Below the pieces are notes generated by a model, which worked only from the letters and a program-made list of their open reading frames with translations, searched no databases and had not been told where the DNA came from. Shown here piece by piece: positions 52,062-61,794 of a DNA stretch of 64,000 nucleotides. The DNA comes from F0422 sp963518085 (lineage in GTDB: Bacteria; Bacillota; Negativicutes; Veillonellales; Veillonellaceae). Made by a program: the position numbers and the translations under genes. Numbering within the stretch: the stretch's first letter is position 1; every line of letters begins with the position of its first letter. The DNA is taken from contig CAUQIB010000002.1 of assembly GCA_963518085.1 (NCBI GenBank), positions 116,049-180,048 of the forward strand, written 5' to 3'.

Positions 52062-55000
52062 CTAAATTCGTTCCATACTCAATCGATGGTATTCATAGAA
52101 GCGTCCCTGTAAAGCTAATAAGTTCTCATAGGTTCCACATTCCACAATACGCCCTCTTTCCAAGAACAAAATACGATCCATCTCATGAAGCTGTTCGATA
52201 TGATGTGTAATATATAATACAGTTTTTCCCTGGAACAAAGTGCTCAACTGATCTTGTACTAAGCGTCGAGTCACTTGGTCTAATCCTTCTAGTGGTTCAT
52301 CCAAGAGTAAAATCTCTGCATCACGTAAATACAATCGTGCCATGCCCAAACGTTGTCGTTGTCCTCCGCTAAGACCCATTCCCCCTTGGCCAACTATGGT
52401 GCGTAAACCTTTCGGTAAGCTTCGTACCCAGTCCGCCAGTTGCACCGCTTTCAAAGCTTGCCAAATCTCATCGTCTGTAGCGCTTGGCTTAGCTAATCGA
52501 ATATTATCACCAATGGTAGCATGGAATATATAGATATCTTGGGTAGCGAATGCCATATGGGATTGTAATTTTTCCTCTGAAAGAGTTCTTGTATCAACCC
52601 CATCAATAGAGATAGTCCCACTATAATCATACCATCGTTGTAATAGAGAAAATAAGGTGCTTTTCCCAGATCCGCTAGGTCCCACAACAGCCACTTTCTC
52701 ACCTTTTTGAATAGACAAGTCTAACCCATCGTAAATAGGTAAAACATCGTAAGCAAAGGATAGCGATTGTATACGAATCATAGGGGGTTTTCTCTCCGCC
52801 ATTGCACAGTTTGCAGTATCATCCAATTTCATTGCTAAATCTTGTGTCTGTTGTAAAGTAGCACTGGTGTTTTTACTGTCAAGCAAACATTCATGCTCAA
52901 TATTTACTTTCGCCTTCATAATACTTGTAGTATTCATACTATGCCCTGATGCTTCATCCAACTGCTCTAATCGTCCCATGGCTAAAGCACTTTCATATCC
53001 ATGCAAGGACGCTTCTGTCATAGGCTGCAGTGCTTCAAAGTAGGACTGCAATCCGATAGCAATGACAGCCACCCATAAAGGTCCGAAGGAGCTTCCATCA
53101 ATTACCCATACTCCAACAACCACACCCACTAGTAACGCCGATTGAGCTAGACATAAAACGATTGTCTGATTCCAGCGAACACCACGATTCCACAGACCTT
53201 GCCAACTATCAAACGCACTAAAGGATGCCTTCATAGACTGTATAAACCGCATATCTTGATGGCTCATAATGATATCTACTACACCATGAATCGATTCGAT
53301 TAATTCTTCTTTCATACGTCCTCTCGTATGTAGTCGCATAGGTGGGACTCGTCGTAATACGTAGGTAATCATTATTGGTAGTACCAAACCTACAAGAATA
53401 CTATATAATGCAATGACCATGGCTACTATAGGATGCAATTGATATCCAATGATACAACCTAATACTGTAACACCGATGAACGATAAACTAGGTACTAAGG
53501 TGCGCAAATAAAAGAACTGCAACGTCTCAATATCTGCCATAATCCGCCCTAGCAAATCACCCATTTTCATAGATTGAAAGATGGCTGGAACCAACGGTTC
53601 TAACCGCCTAAAGAAAGCAACGCGTAGTTCATATAAGCCTTGGAACGCCATAGAGTGCGACACATAGCGCTCTCCATAACGACAGATGGCGCGACTAATC
53701 CCAAAGAATCGAACTCCTACAATAGCCAAACTAAGCACGACTAATAGAGGATGCTCCGAGGCTTTCGTTATAAGCCAGGTGGATGTAGTGAGTAGGCCAA
53801 TATTCATGAGCACTGTGCTCATGGCGAAAATGACGCTTCCCACTAACAAAACCCTATGCTGAGATAGTAAGTTCCATAACGATACCAATCCACGGCGTAT
53901 ATTCGGTTCCTTTCCAGATTCCCTCACTTCATTTTGCCGTTCATCATCGTTTACTGTATTTGGTTCCACCGTAGTCCGAGTCATAGTGTCGTAGCCCATC
54001 TCGTATGTCCCAGCGATTTCCTCTTGTGTCATCAGTTTAGTGTTTATTCTAGTATTTTCCTTAGCATGTAATACATCTAACTGGTATAAATTGGCTGGAT
54101 TGGATTGAGTCTTTCTAGCAAGCTTCCGCATCACAGGATTACTGTAGGTATTCACTAAAGATGTAAAATATCCATTTTGTGCCACTACCTCCGCATAACT
54201 GCCTGATTCCACTAATCGTCCTTCCCGCATCACAAATAAGACATCCACATACTTCATCGTTTGTACACGATGTCCCACATAGAGAACGATTTTATCTTTC
54301 CCGTAATCGCGCAATACTTGCATGATTAGGTTTTCCGTTTCTACATCTAAATGGGCCGTCACTTCGTCGAGGATCAGGATTTGTGCTGGTCGTAATAAGG
54401 TTCGTCCTAAAGCTAATCGTTGGCGTTGTCCTCCGGATAATCCATAGCCACCTTCTCCAATCACTGTATCTAATCCCAATGGTAAGGTAGACACAAAATC
54501 AGATAATTGCACTTGTTCTAATACTTGCCATAGTTCATCATCAGTCGTCGTTAACCCAAATTGTAAATTCTCCCGTAAAGTACCACTCATGATATACGGT
54601 GTTTGGCTTAGATAGGCAATCTGCTTATGGTACCACTGACTATCTAAGGTTTGTAAATCATAACCATTCACTGTGACCTGTCCCTTAGTAGGCGTCAATA
54701 ATTGCATAAGCACATTAGATATAGTCGTCTTACCTGCTCCACTTTCACCAACTAGCATATAGGCCCTCCCACGTTCCAATACGCCTGTGAAAGTCTCTAA
54801 TCCTATATGCTCTTTTTCATATTGGTACGCTACATCACGGAACTCAATCGTTTGGATTGGTGTTTTTAGTATTTCTTGACCTGTACGAACTACTTCTATG
54901 CTAGATGTTACATACTCCTGTACTGCTGTCAAACTCACCTTACCAGACAAGCCCGTATGGAAAGCAGATCCTAGTTGTCGTAAAGGCGCATAGAAATCTG

Positions 55001-55835
55001 GTGCCAGTAATAAAATAAAGAAAGCTGGCAAAAATTCTACTTCCCCATAGACTAAGGATACCCCTAGGTAAACAGCAATCATGGCTGTACTGATAGTACC
55101 AATTAATTCTAATACCAAGGCAGATAAAAAAGCTACCCGCAATACTTTTAGTGTTGCATCACGAAACTCTCCTGATAGTCGGCCGATGACATGAACTTGT
55201 TCTTTGGATCTACCAAATACCTTCAATGTCGTTAAGCCTTGTAATACATCAAGGAAATGTCCCCCTAAGAATTGCATACGTTCCCACTGTTGTTGATTTA
55301 ATTTATCAGCTTCTTTCCCGATAAGAATCATAAAGAAAGGTATTAAAGGATAGGTCAATAATAGGATCCATCCAATCCAGGATATAGAATCAATGATGGC
55401 CACAGATATCATAAGAGGAATCAATACAGCATAGAGAGCTTGTGGTATGTATTGGCTCATATAAGCATCTACATGGTCTAATCCATCTGTCAAAATATGG
55501 GTGACAGATCCAGCACTTTCGGATTGGCGAACACCTTGAGATAACATATGATGCAAGACTCGATTCCGTAGATCCTCATGAACGGCGCTGGCAATATGGT
55601 CTCGTAACCATTGTTCTCCATGGGAACATACCATACGAATACTAATCATAGCTCCCAATACAGCCATCATGCCATAGGATAAACTTTCACCTTGTACTAC
55701 TAATCCATCTATGATATACGCAAAGGCATACGCCTGACCTAGCGTTGCTGCGGTACCAAGTAAGGTCAACACCAGTAAGCCTCCATAGGAGCGAGGATGC
55801 AATTTCACTAATTGCCAAGCAAAGGGATGGAACAT
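52062..55835 (-). CDS. cydDC: Fused CydD-CydC ABC transporter for cytochrome bd assembly
   Basis: CydDC is a heterodimeric ABC exporter needed to assemble cytochrome bd (glutathione/cysteine and heme related). Here both subunits are in one 1257-residue chain. The CydD half (about 1-590) has six spans, Walker A GESGAGKTT, LSGGQRQRLALGRTLL and LDEVTAHLD. A polar linker follows (about 590-640, MTRTTVEPNTVNDDER). The CydC half (about 640-1257) has GPSGSGKST, GLSGGQRQRLGMARLYL and LLDEPLEGLD. ATG 55835 has GGAGG upstream; the frame reaches 55913, where it overlaps a hairpin. It follows cydB by about 90 bases. Fusion may fix 1:1 stoichiometry. Confidence 0.95.
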   Translation of the reverse strand: MFHPFAWQLVKLHPRSYGGLLVLTLLGTAATLGQAYAFAYIIDGLVVQGESLSYGMMAVLGAMISIRMVCSHGEQWLRDHIASAVHEDLRNRVLHHMLSQGVRQSESAGSVTHILTDGLDHVDAYMSQYIPQALYAVLIPLMISVAIIDSISWIGWILLLTYPLIPFFMILIGKEADKLNQQQWERMQFLGGHFLDVLQGLTTLKVFGRSKEQVHVIGRLSGEFRDATLKVLRVAFLSALVLELIGTISTAMIAVYLGVSLVYGEVEFLPAFFILLLAPDFYAPLRQLGSAFHTGLSGKVSLTAVQEYVTSSIEVVRTGQEILKTPIQTIEFRDVAYQYEKEHIGLETFTGVLERGRAYMLVGESGAGKTTISNVLMQLLTPTKGQVTVNGYDLQTLDSQWYHKQIAYLSQTPYIMSGTLRENLQFGLTTTDDELWQVLEQVQLSDFVSTLPLGLDTVIGEGGYGLSGGQRQRLALGRTLLRPAQILILDEVTAHLDVETENLIMQVLRDYGKDKIVLYVGHRVQTMKYVDVLFVMREGRLVESGSYAEVVAQNGYFTSLVNTYSNPVMRKLARKTQSNPANLYQLDVLHAKENTRINTKLMTQEEIAGTYEMGYDTMTRTTVEPNTVNDDERQNEVRESGKEPNIRRGLVSLWNLLSQHRVLLVGSVIFAMSTVLMNIGLLTTSTWLITKASEHPLLVVLSLAIVGVRFFGISRAICRYGERYVSHSMAFQGLYELRVAFFRRLEPLVPAIFQSMKMGDLLGRIMADIETLQFFYLRTLVPSLSFIGVTVLGCIIGYQLHPIVAMVIALYSILVGLVLPIMITYVLRRVPPMRLHTRGRMKEELIESIHGVVDIIMSHQDMRFIQSMKASFSAFDSWQGLWNRGVRWNQTIVLCLAQSALLVGVVVGVWVIDGSSFGPLWVAVIAIGLQSYFEALQPMTEASLHGYESALAMGRLEQLDEASGHSMNTTSIMKAKVNIEHECLLDSKNTSATLQQTQDLAMKLDDTANCAMAERKPPMIRIQSLSFAYDVLPIYDGLDLSIQKGEKVAVVGPSGSGKSTLFSLLQRWYDYSGTISIDGVDTRTLSEEKLQSHMAFATQDIYIFHATIGDNIRLAKPSATDDEIWQALKAVQLADWVRSLPKGLRTIVGQGGMGLSGGQRQRLGMARLYLRDAEILLLDEPLEGLDQVTRRLVQDQLSTLFQGKTVLYITHHIEQLHEMDRILFLERGRIVECGTYENLLALQGRFYEYHRLSMERI

Positions 55836-55884
55836 AAGACCTCCTTTCAGAATCATTACATATAGATTCGTTATATATACAACA

Positions 55885-55910
55885 AAAGGGACGTGAAACC
55901 ACGCCCCTTT
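55885..55910 (-). terminator. Hairpin between cydB and cydDC, possible attenuator
   Basis: 11-bp stem (AAAGGGGCGTG/CACGTCCCTTT, one G-U) with loop GTTT, then TTGTTGTATA on the minus strand. It could reduce cydDC relative to cydAB. Confidence 0.6.
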
Positions 55911-55925
55911 CAAAATTACTATGGA

Positions 55926-56945
55926 TTAATAGTGTAAGTCATCTTGTGATACACGATGACGGAAGTAGTAATAGGCCCATGCTTGGTACACTAATACGAT
56001 AGGTACGAAGATGCATGCTACGATTGTCATCAATGTTAATGTGTATGTAGAAGATGCTGCATTCATAATTGTTAAGCTATACGCTGGGTCAATGCTAGAT
56101 ACCATAATGCGAGGGAATAATCCTGCAAAATAAGCCAATGTAACAAATAAAATTGTCAATGCACTGAACACAAAACCTTTACCAGTTTGGCGCGCACGTG
56201 TAAAGCCCCAAGATACCAAGAAACTTACAATTGCTAATGCGAATGCTACAGTTGCCAATGTGCTGTTGAATAAGTCAGTGTATACATAGGTAGCACCTAC
56301 CAATACCAACGCACCTACAGCTGTGATAACGCCTTCTACTAAGGCTGCTGCACGGGCACGTTCAGAGATTTCCCCTGTTGTTTTTAAGGAAGCATATAAT
56401 GCACCATGGTACAAGAATACACATACAAATGCAATGCCACAAAGGATTGTGTATACACTCAATAAATCTAAGAAACCACCTACATAGTTCATATGTTTAT
56501 CAATTGGCGTGCCTTGAATTAAATTACCGACAGTCACACCCCATAGGAGAGCTGGAATAGCAGATCCAAAGAAAATACACCAGTCGAAAGCGCTACGCCA
56601 TGTTGGACTTTTATCTTTACTGCGGAAGTCGAAGGATACACCACGAGCAATCAAAGCCGCTAACATCAAGAACAATGCTAAATAAAAACCACTGAATAGA
56701 GTTGCATATACTTGTGGGAAGGATGCGAACATAGCACCACCAGCAGTCAACATCCATACTTGGTTACCGTCCCAAACAGGTCCGATAGTGTTGATTAATT
56801 GACGGCGTTCACGGTCTGTTTTTCCCAAGAATGGAAGCCACATACCTACACCGTAGTCAAGTCCTTCTAAAATGAAGAATCCTGTAAATAGTACACCTAC
56901 TAAGATGAACCAAATTAATTCTAAATTATTCGTAATTATTTCCAT
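55926..56945 (-). CDS. cydB: Cytochrome bd quinol oxidase subunit II
   Basis: A 339-residue eight- to nine-span protein with the subunit II start FFILEGLDYGVGMWLPFL and IGPVWDGNQVWMLTAGGAMFASFP. It pairs with CydA to reduce oxygen to water using quinol. The start overlaps the cydA stop by 10 bases. Complete, normal length. Confidence 0.97.
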   Translation of the reverse strand: MEIITNNLELIWFILVGVLFTGFFILEGLDYGVGMWLPFLGKTDRERRQLINTIGPVWDGNQVWMLTAGGAMFASFPQVYATLFSGFYLALFLMLAALIARGVSFDFRSKDKSPTWRSAFDWCIFFGSAIPALLWGVTVGNLIQGTPIDKHMNYVGGFLDLLSVYTILCGIAFVCVFLYHGALYASLKTTGEISERARAAALVEGVITAVGALVLVGATYVYTDLFNSTLATVAFALAIVSFLVSWGFTRARQTGKGFVFSALTILFVTLAYFAGLFPRIMVSSIDPAYSLTIMNAASSTYTLTLMTIVACIFVPIVLVYQAWAYYYFRHRVSQDDLHY

Positions 56946-58321
56946 AATGTAGCCTCCTCTTGTTCAACCACATCATGAGCTGGGTTACCATTAGGACCTG
57001 CTTGAATATGTTTTACTGCTAAGTAAATGGCAGCAATCGCCATAACTACATAAACTGCAGTAAAACCAATAATTGTTGTCCAAATTTCTGGCGCTGTTAC
57101 CACTTTGGATGCACCATCAGCTGTTTTTTGTAATCCATATACTAGCCAAGGTTGACGACCTGCTTCTGCCACATACCAACCTGTGGAGTTAGCAATGAAT
57201 GGAAGGGCTAGTAGATGGTAGATGCTTTTTAGAGCCACTCTATTGTTAAGCAATTTACCTTTCATGTGTAAGTAGTACCCTACGATAGATGTCACAAGCA
57301 TGATAATGCCCGCTAAAATCATCACGCGGAAGGACCAGAACATTGATGTTACATGTGGCACATAATCACCAGCACCATGTTTCACTTCTGCTTCTTTTTG
57401 AAGGTCATTAATACCTTTTACTTCCCCTTTGAAAGAGTCATGAACTACAAAGGATAATGCCCCTGGTACACCGATTTCAAAAGTGTTCTTTTTACCTTCT
57501 TGATCGATACCAGCTACGATAGCAAATGGAGCTGGATCATGAGTTTCCCATAATGCTTCAAAGGCAGCTACTTTCATAGGTTGTAATTTGGCTACGGTTT
57601 GTCCTTGGAAGTGACCGGCACCACCCACTAATAAGCCACCAATGATAGCCGCACCTAAACCAAATTTGATAGATTTAGAGTAAAACTCGACGTGATTATT
57701 TTTCAATAAATGCCATGCACTAACAGAAGCGATAATTACACCAGCTGTTAAAATACCATCTGTAAAGATGTGTAAATATTGACCTGGTAAATACCCATTT
57801 TGTAAAATTGCTGCAAAAGAATCCATTTCAGCACGACCATTACGAAGTACAAAGCCTACTGGATGTTGCATAAATGAGTTCGCTACTAAAATCCAAAATG
57901 CTGATAAATTACTACCAATAGCTACTAGCACTGCTACAAATGCGTGCGCTTTAGGGGACATTTTATCCCATCCAAAAATCCAAGCCCCCATAAAGGTGGA
58001 CTCTAAGAAGAATGCTGTTAACGCTTCTAATGCCAAAGGAGCTCCGAAGATATCTCCCATGAATCGAGAGTATTCTGCCCAGTTCATTCCGAAATGGAAC
58101 TCTTGAACGATACCTGTTACAACACCCATTGCAAAGTTAATTAGGAATAGTTTACCCCAGAACTTTGCCATTTTTTTGTACACTTCGTTTTTCGTACGCG
58201 CATAAGTAATTTCCAATATTGCTACTAATACTGTCATACCTAGCGTGAACGGTACGAAGAGCCAGTGATAGATCGTAGTCAACGCAAATTGAAAACGAGC
58301 TAACAAGACTGCATCCATCAT
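56936..58321 (-). CDS. cydA: Cytochrome bd quinol oxidase subunit I
   Basis: A 461-residue subunit that carries hemes b558, b595 and d and the quinol site. The first helix has the b595 histidine in ARFQFALTTIYHWLFVPF, the helix V region AAIIGGLLVGGAGHFQG follows, and the quinol/heme motif GWYVAEAGRQPWLVYG is present. The Q-loop is short, so it is the CydA-S type. The ribosome site GGAGG lies upstream of ATG 58321. Together with CydB it gives high-affinity oxygen consumption, which protects PFOR and other oxygen-sensitive enzymes. Confidence 0.97.
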   Translation of the reverse strand: MMDAVLLARFQFALTTIYHWLFVPFTLGMTVLVAILEITYARTKNEVYKKMAKFWGKLFLINFAMGVVTGIVQEFHFGMNWAEYSRFMGDIFGAPLALEALTAFFLESTFMGAWIFGWDKMSPKAHAFVAVLVAIGSNLSAFWILVANSFMQHPVGFVLRNGRAEMDSFAAILQNGYLPGQYLHIFTDGILTAGVIIASVSAWHLLKNNHVEFYSKSIKFGLGAAIIGGLLVGGAGHFQGQTVAKLQPMKVAAFEALWETHDPAPFAIVAGIDQEGKKNTFEIGVPGALSFVVHDSFKGEVKGINDLQKEAEVKHGAGDYVPHVTSMFWSFRVMILAGIIMLVTSIVGYYLHMKGKLLNNRVALKSIYHLLALPFIANSTGWYVAEAGRQPWLVYGLQKTADGASKVVTAPEIWTTIIGFTAVYVVMAIAAIYLAVKHIQAGPNGNPAHDVVEQEEATLWK

Positions 58322-58349
58322 GCTAATTCCTCCTCACTTGAACATAAAT

Positions 58350-58793
58350 TTAGACCACATGGTGCAATGATATATGAATCGAACGTTCACGTTTTGCTAA
58401 CGTTTCGAAATCAACATTTTTTAACTCTTGTATTAACACTGCTTGAATTTTACCCACAGCCTCTTGTACAGCACATTGACCGTGACAACCACGGGAGCAG
58501 CTTTCGGAGTCATACAAACAATGTTGAAGATATGTGTCGCCTTCTACAGCAGTCACCACATCATACAAGTTGATATCTTTTGGTTTTTTTGCTAGTGAAA
58601 ACCCGCCATCTACACCTCGATAGGAATGCAATAATTTAGCATTCACTAGATAGCGCATAATTTTTAACAAGAATCGTTCTGGAATTTTACTAGTCCTTGC
58701 CAACTCAGCTCCAACCTTCCGAGTGCCGAATGGTAATGTAGACATATATAAGATAATCCGAAACGCATAGTCTGTTGCCTGATTAAACTTCAA
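58350..58793 (-). CDS. Rrf2-family transcriptional regulator, likely Fe-S, TTG start
   Basis: A 147-residue regulator. The winged helix (residues 1-80) has QATDYAFRIILYM, and the recognition region KIPERFLLKIMRYLVNAKLL. The cysteine cluster region CLYDSESCSRGCHGQC (about 105-120) fits a [2Fe-2S] or [4Fe-4S] site, though the spacing (C-6-C-3-C-3-C) differs from IscR and NsrR. TTG 58793 is chosen because GGGAG lies 6 bases upstream and the protein then starts at the family start (KFNQATDYAFR); the frame upstream has no good site. It is the first gene of the cyd cluster, 28 bases before cydA, and likely controls it in response to oxygen, NO or redox. Confidence 0.9.
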   Translation of the reverse strand: MKFNQATDYAFRIILYMSTLPFGTRKVGAELARTSKIPERFLLKIMRYLVNAKLLHSYRGVDGGFSLAKKPKDINLYDVVTAVEGDTYLQHCLYDSESCSRGCHGQCAVQEAVGKIQAVLIQELKNVDFETLAKRERSIHISLHHVV

Positions 58794-58841
58794 TGGTATC
58801 TCCCTTATTGAATCTATAATATATATTGTATATGGGCGTGG

Positions 58842-58866
58842 AAAGTACACTCTACTAGTATACTTT
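58842..58866 (-). promoter_or_regulatory. Inverted repeat upstream of rrf2-cyd, candidate operator
   Basis: AAAGTATACT-agtag-AGTGTACTTT on the minus strand: 10-base arms, 9 of 10 paired, centred about 60 bases upstream of the TTG start. Placement fits an Rrf2 or similar dimer near the promoter. The -10 was not placed securely. Confidence 0.6.
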
Positions 58867-58873
58867 ATAGCTA

Positions 58874-58906
58874 TAAAAAATGCTCGAGTGCATACGCCTT
58901 CGAGCA
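58874..58906 (-). terminator. Terminator of pit
   Basis: Stem TGCTCGA/TCGAGCA with loop of 12, followed by TTTTTT on the minus strand. Confidence 0.9.
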
Positions 58907-58974
58907 TATCTTGTCTTTATTATAAGAAATTATTGAGAATGTTGCAATACATTTTTTCATAATTTCTTCATTTT

Positions 58975-59973
58975 TTATACATGTGCCAACATATCAATAA
59001 TCAGGTATGCTAAGGCTGATACACCAGCGGATAATGGTATCGTAATAAACCAAGCAAATACCATGGATCTTGCGGTGCTCCAGTTTACGGCTCTTACACG
59101 CATAGCCGTACCAACCCCCATAATAGAACCACTCACAACATGTGTAGTAGATACTGGCAAGTGTAATAAGGTAGCCGTAAAAATAGTAATGGCAGAGTTT
59201 AAATCTGCTGCAAAACCATTGATACTTTCCAATTTAAAAATTTTACTACCTACGGTAGCAATAATCTTCCATCCCCCTGCTGCTGTACCTAATGCCATCG
59301 CTGTGGCACAGGCAAGCTTAACCCAAATCGGTACATCTAAGGTTTGTAAATGTCCACTAGCTACTAATGTTAATGTAATAATCCCCATCGCTTTTTGTGC
59401 ATCATTAGAACCGTGAGAGAATGACATGAGAGCCGCAGACACCAATTGCATATTCCGAAATCTGTCATTCAAAATAATAGGAGAAAATCTTCCAAATAAG
59501 ATAAGCAGTATTTTCATCACAATATAACCTAATACTAAGGCTAAAATAGGAGATGCTACTAAAGAGATGAAAATCTTACCGATTCCACCTGCTTGTAACG
59601 CTTCTGGTCCTACAGAAATCAGTACTGCCCCAATGATACCACCGATTAATCCATGGGAGGAAGAACTCGGAATCCCATACCACCAAGTTAAAAGATTCCA
59701 AAAAATAGCTCCCACCAAAGCTGCTACTATAATTTCACCATTAATCATCTCTGGAGCCGTAACGATATCGCCACCAATTGTTTTAGCAACACCAGTGCTC
59801 ACCATAGCACCTAAAAAATTCAATGTTGCCGCCATCATAATCGCTGTTTTAGGAGCAATCGCTCTTGTCGATACAGACGTGGCTATAGCATTGGCTGTAT
59901 CATGGAAACCATTAATATAGTCAAAAGCCAATGCTAATAATACGACGGCCCATATCACCCAACCATCAAGCAT
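58975..59973 (-). CDS. pit: PiT-family inorganic phosphate transporter
   Basis: A 332-residue permease with about ten spans that imports phosphate with H+ or Na+, often as a metal-phosphate complex. The PiT signatures are present in both repeats: DYINGFHDTANAIATSVSTR near the N-terminus (about 18-37) and SHGSNDAQKAMGIITL in the second half. The start overlaps the DUF47 gene stop by 8 bases, so they are coupled. The pair is standard in many Firmicutes. Confidence 0.95.
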   Translation of the reverse strand: MLDGWVIWAVVLLALAFDYINGFHDTANAIATSVSTRAIAPKTAIMMAATLNFLGAMVSTGVAKTIGGDIVTAPEMINGEIIVAALVGAIFWNLLTWWYGIPSSSSHGLIGGIIGAVLISVGPEALQAGGIGKIFISLVASPILALVLGYIVMKILLILFGRFSPIILNDRFRNMQLVSAALMSFSHGSNDAQKAMGIITLTLVASGHLQTLDVPIWVKLACATAMALGTAAGGWKIIATVGSKIFKLESINGFAADLNSAITIFTATLLHLPVSTTHVVSGSIMGVGTAMRVRAVNWSTARSMVFAWFITIPLSAGVSALAYLIIDMLAHV

Positions 59974-60598
59974 ACTTCAATACTACCCGGCGGAATGTTC
60001 CTACCAAAGTCTCAGAACCATCGATAACTTCTTCCATAGAACTAAGAATTTCCTTCCACTTAATGATTTCAATAGGGTCACTACACTCTGTAAAAAGTTT
60101 CGCCATTTCCACATGATAAATATCATCTGCTTCTGCTTCTAGACGCAACACTTCTAAAGCACGACCTTCTACTTTCAAATAGTTTTTCTTTAAGCTTCCC
60201 ATATAAGAAATAGATTTTTTAATGTGCTTACAACACTTCGCCACAATTTCTGCCATACGGATAGCCCCTGTAGTTGGCTCACTTTGCACTTGATACATCA
60301 CCATTTTATCCATAATTTCTTTGATATTATCAATGGTATTATCTAATTGATCAATCAAAAGTTGGATATCTTCACGGTCCATTGGTGTAATAAAGGTTTT
60401 ACGCAAACGGTCCATTGTAGCCGCCACTAACTCATCAGCTTCATGCTCTTTTTGTTCAATTTGACGAAGAGCTTCTTTCTTTTCCACTTCTCCTTCAAAC
60501 ACTTCTTGCATCAACTGTGCCGCCTCATGACATAGTTCAGCATGGTCATTCAGCATACTGAAAAACTTTTCTTCTTTTCCTTTTAAATTGAAAGCCAT
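59966..60598 (-). CDS. DUF47 (PhoU-like) phosphate transport accessory protein
   Basis: A 210-residue all-helical protein of the PhoU-like DUF47 group, which partners Pit transporters. It carries conserved EHEADELVAATMDRLRKTFITPMDREDI and LIDQLDNTIDNIKEIMDKM. Members probably regulate the transporter. ATG 60598 has GGAGG upstream; the longer frame to 60667 is not supported. It is first of two genes with pit. Confidence 0.92.
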   Translation of the reverse strand: MAFNLKGKEEKFFSMLNDHAELCHEAAQLMQEVFEGEVEKKEALRQIEQKEHEADELVAATMDRLRKTFITPMDREDIQLLIDQLDNTIDNIKEIMDKMVMYQVQSEPTTGAIRMAEIVAKCCKHIKKSISYMGSLKKNYLKVEGRALEVLRLEAEADDIYHVEMAKLFTECSDPIEIIKWKEILSSMEEVIDGSETLVGTFRRVVLKYA

Positions 60599-60823
60599 TA
60601 CATCCTCCAATAACTTACTATGTGATTTATATAGTTCCATTATATCACGTACCATACACTTGTGCACGCAAAATGCAAAAGAGCCTATGCATTTTTTAGT
60701 TTCTACTTTGCATCTTTTATGAAAAGTGCATTCTATGCCTAATTCACTTCTATTTATGTGTCATTACAATGTCTCATAAAACTAATACGTATATACAAAC
60801 ATCACATTTTAGTCTGTAAAAAG

Positions 60824-60876
60824 CAAAAATATAGCTATCCTAGCACTATGAATACATAATTACCAAAGATAGCTAT
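60824..60876 (-). terminator. Terminator of moaB
   Basis: Stem ATAGCTATC/GATAGCTAT (9 bp) with a long loop, then a run of five T on the minus strand, 10 bases after the moaB stop. Confidence 0.7.
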
Positions 60877-60886
60877 CTTTAATCTA

Positions 60887-61462
60887 CTATTTAATTAGTT
60901 CCCGCTTTAGATGTTTTACTTCTGGTAAAATTAATTCTTTCATAGCCAATGTAACAGCCCCTACTGAACCTGGAATGGCAAATAAAATTGTATGTTCTTT
61001 TACCCCCGCAATGGCACGAGATGCCAACGCTTTTGTTCCAATATCATCACGATAGCTTAGAAATCTAAATAACTCACCAAAGCCAGGAATTTCCTTATCT
61101 AATAGAGGTTGCACTGCCTCGATGGATACATCACGTTTCGCAATCCCTGTACCACCAGTGCTGATAATAATATCTGCAACACCTACGTTATTTTCATATA
61201 TCCAAGCACGAATATCATCACTAATAGAGTCATTCAAAACTTGAACTGCCTCACCATAGTTCCCAGTGAAAGCCTTGTGAATAGCGCCTTGAATCTCTTC
61301 AATGGTATCTGTCACGATTTGCCGAGAAACCACAACAAAACCCGCCTCACGAGCTAATTCCTCTACACGAGCTCCACCTTTATCTGTTTCTTTCGTTCTT
61401 GTGTCGGACACAGTAATAACCGCCACTGTCAACGGACGATCCGTAAATTCCATCATTGCCAT
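60887..61462 (-). CDS. moaB: Molybdopterin adenylyltransferase-like protein (MoaB/MogA family)
   Basis: A 191-residue protein of the MoCF-binding fold. Motifs: AVITVSDTRTKETDKGG (about 14-30), DIIISTGGTGIAKRD (about 97-111) and IPGSVGAVTLAMKELILPE near the C-terminus. It adenylates molybdopterin for molybdenum or tungsten insertion. It is monocistronic; no other molybdenum-cofactor gene is adjacent. MoaB and MogA cannot be separated from sequence alone. Confidence 0.9.
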   Translation of the reverse strand: MAMMEFTDRPLTVAVITVSDTRTKETDKGGARVEELAREAGFVVVSRQIVTDTIEEIQGAIHKAFTGNYGEAVQVLNDSISDDIRAWIYENNVGVADIIISTGGTGIAKRDVSIEAVQPLLDKEIPGFGELFRFLSYRDDIGTKALASRAIAGVKEHTILFAIPGSVGAVTLAMKELILPEVKHLKRELIK

Positions 61463-61794
61463 GTTTCTCTTCCTTCCTATGTAGCCAATACTATATAGAA
61501 TAAATCTCCTATAGTGTACGCATCTTACTTGTCCAGCTATAACTTCTCCATACTAGAGGGAGCTTATCATATTTTCTTAACAAAGTATATTACACCAAAT
61601 TCTATAATATATATGATTCTAAATTAGAACTATGAAGATATACTCTTGTTTGTACACTACTCAGCTAAAAAAATCAATACAATCTCTAACCACTACAGAA
61701 ACCCTAAAAAAATACACTATCTAAGTGACCAAAACATTTAAGCTATACCTATACATATAGTAACATATCTTCTATCCTATCTCTATAGCAACTG
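61463..61794. other. Gene-free AT-rich region
   Basis: I find no gene, RNA or repeat here. It holds the moaB ribosome site and presumably the moaB promoter, plus the 3' flank of the ClC gene, which lacks a clear terminator. Confidence 0.6.
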
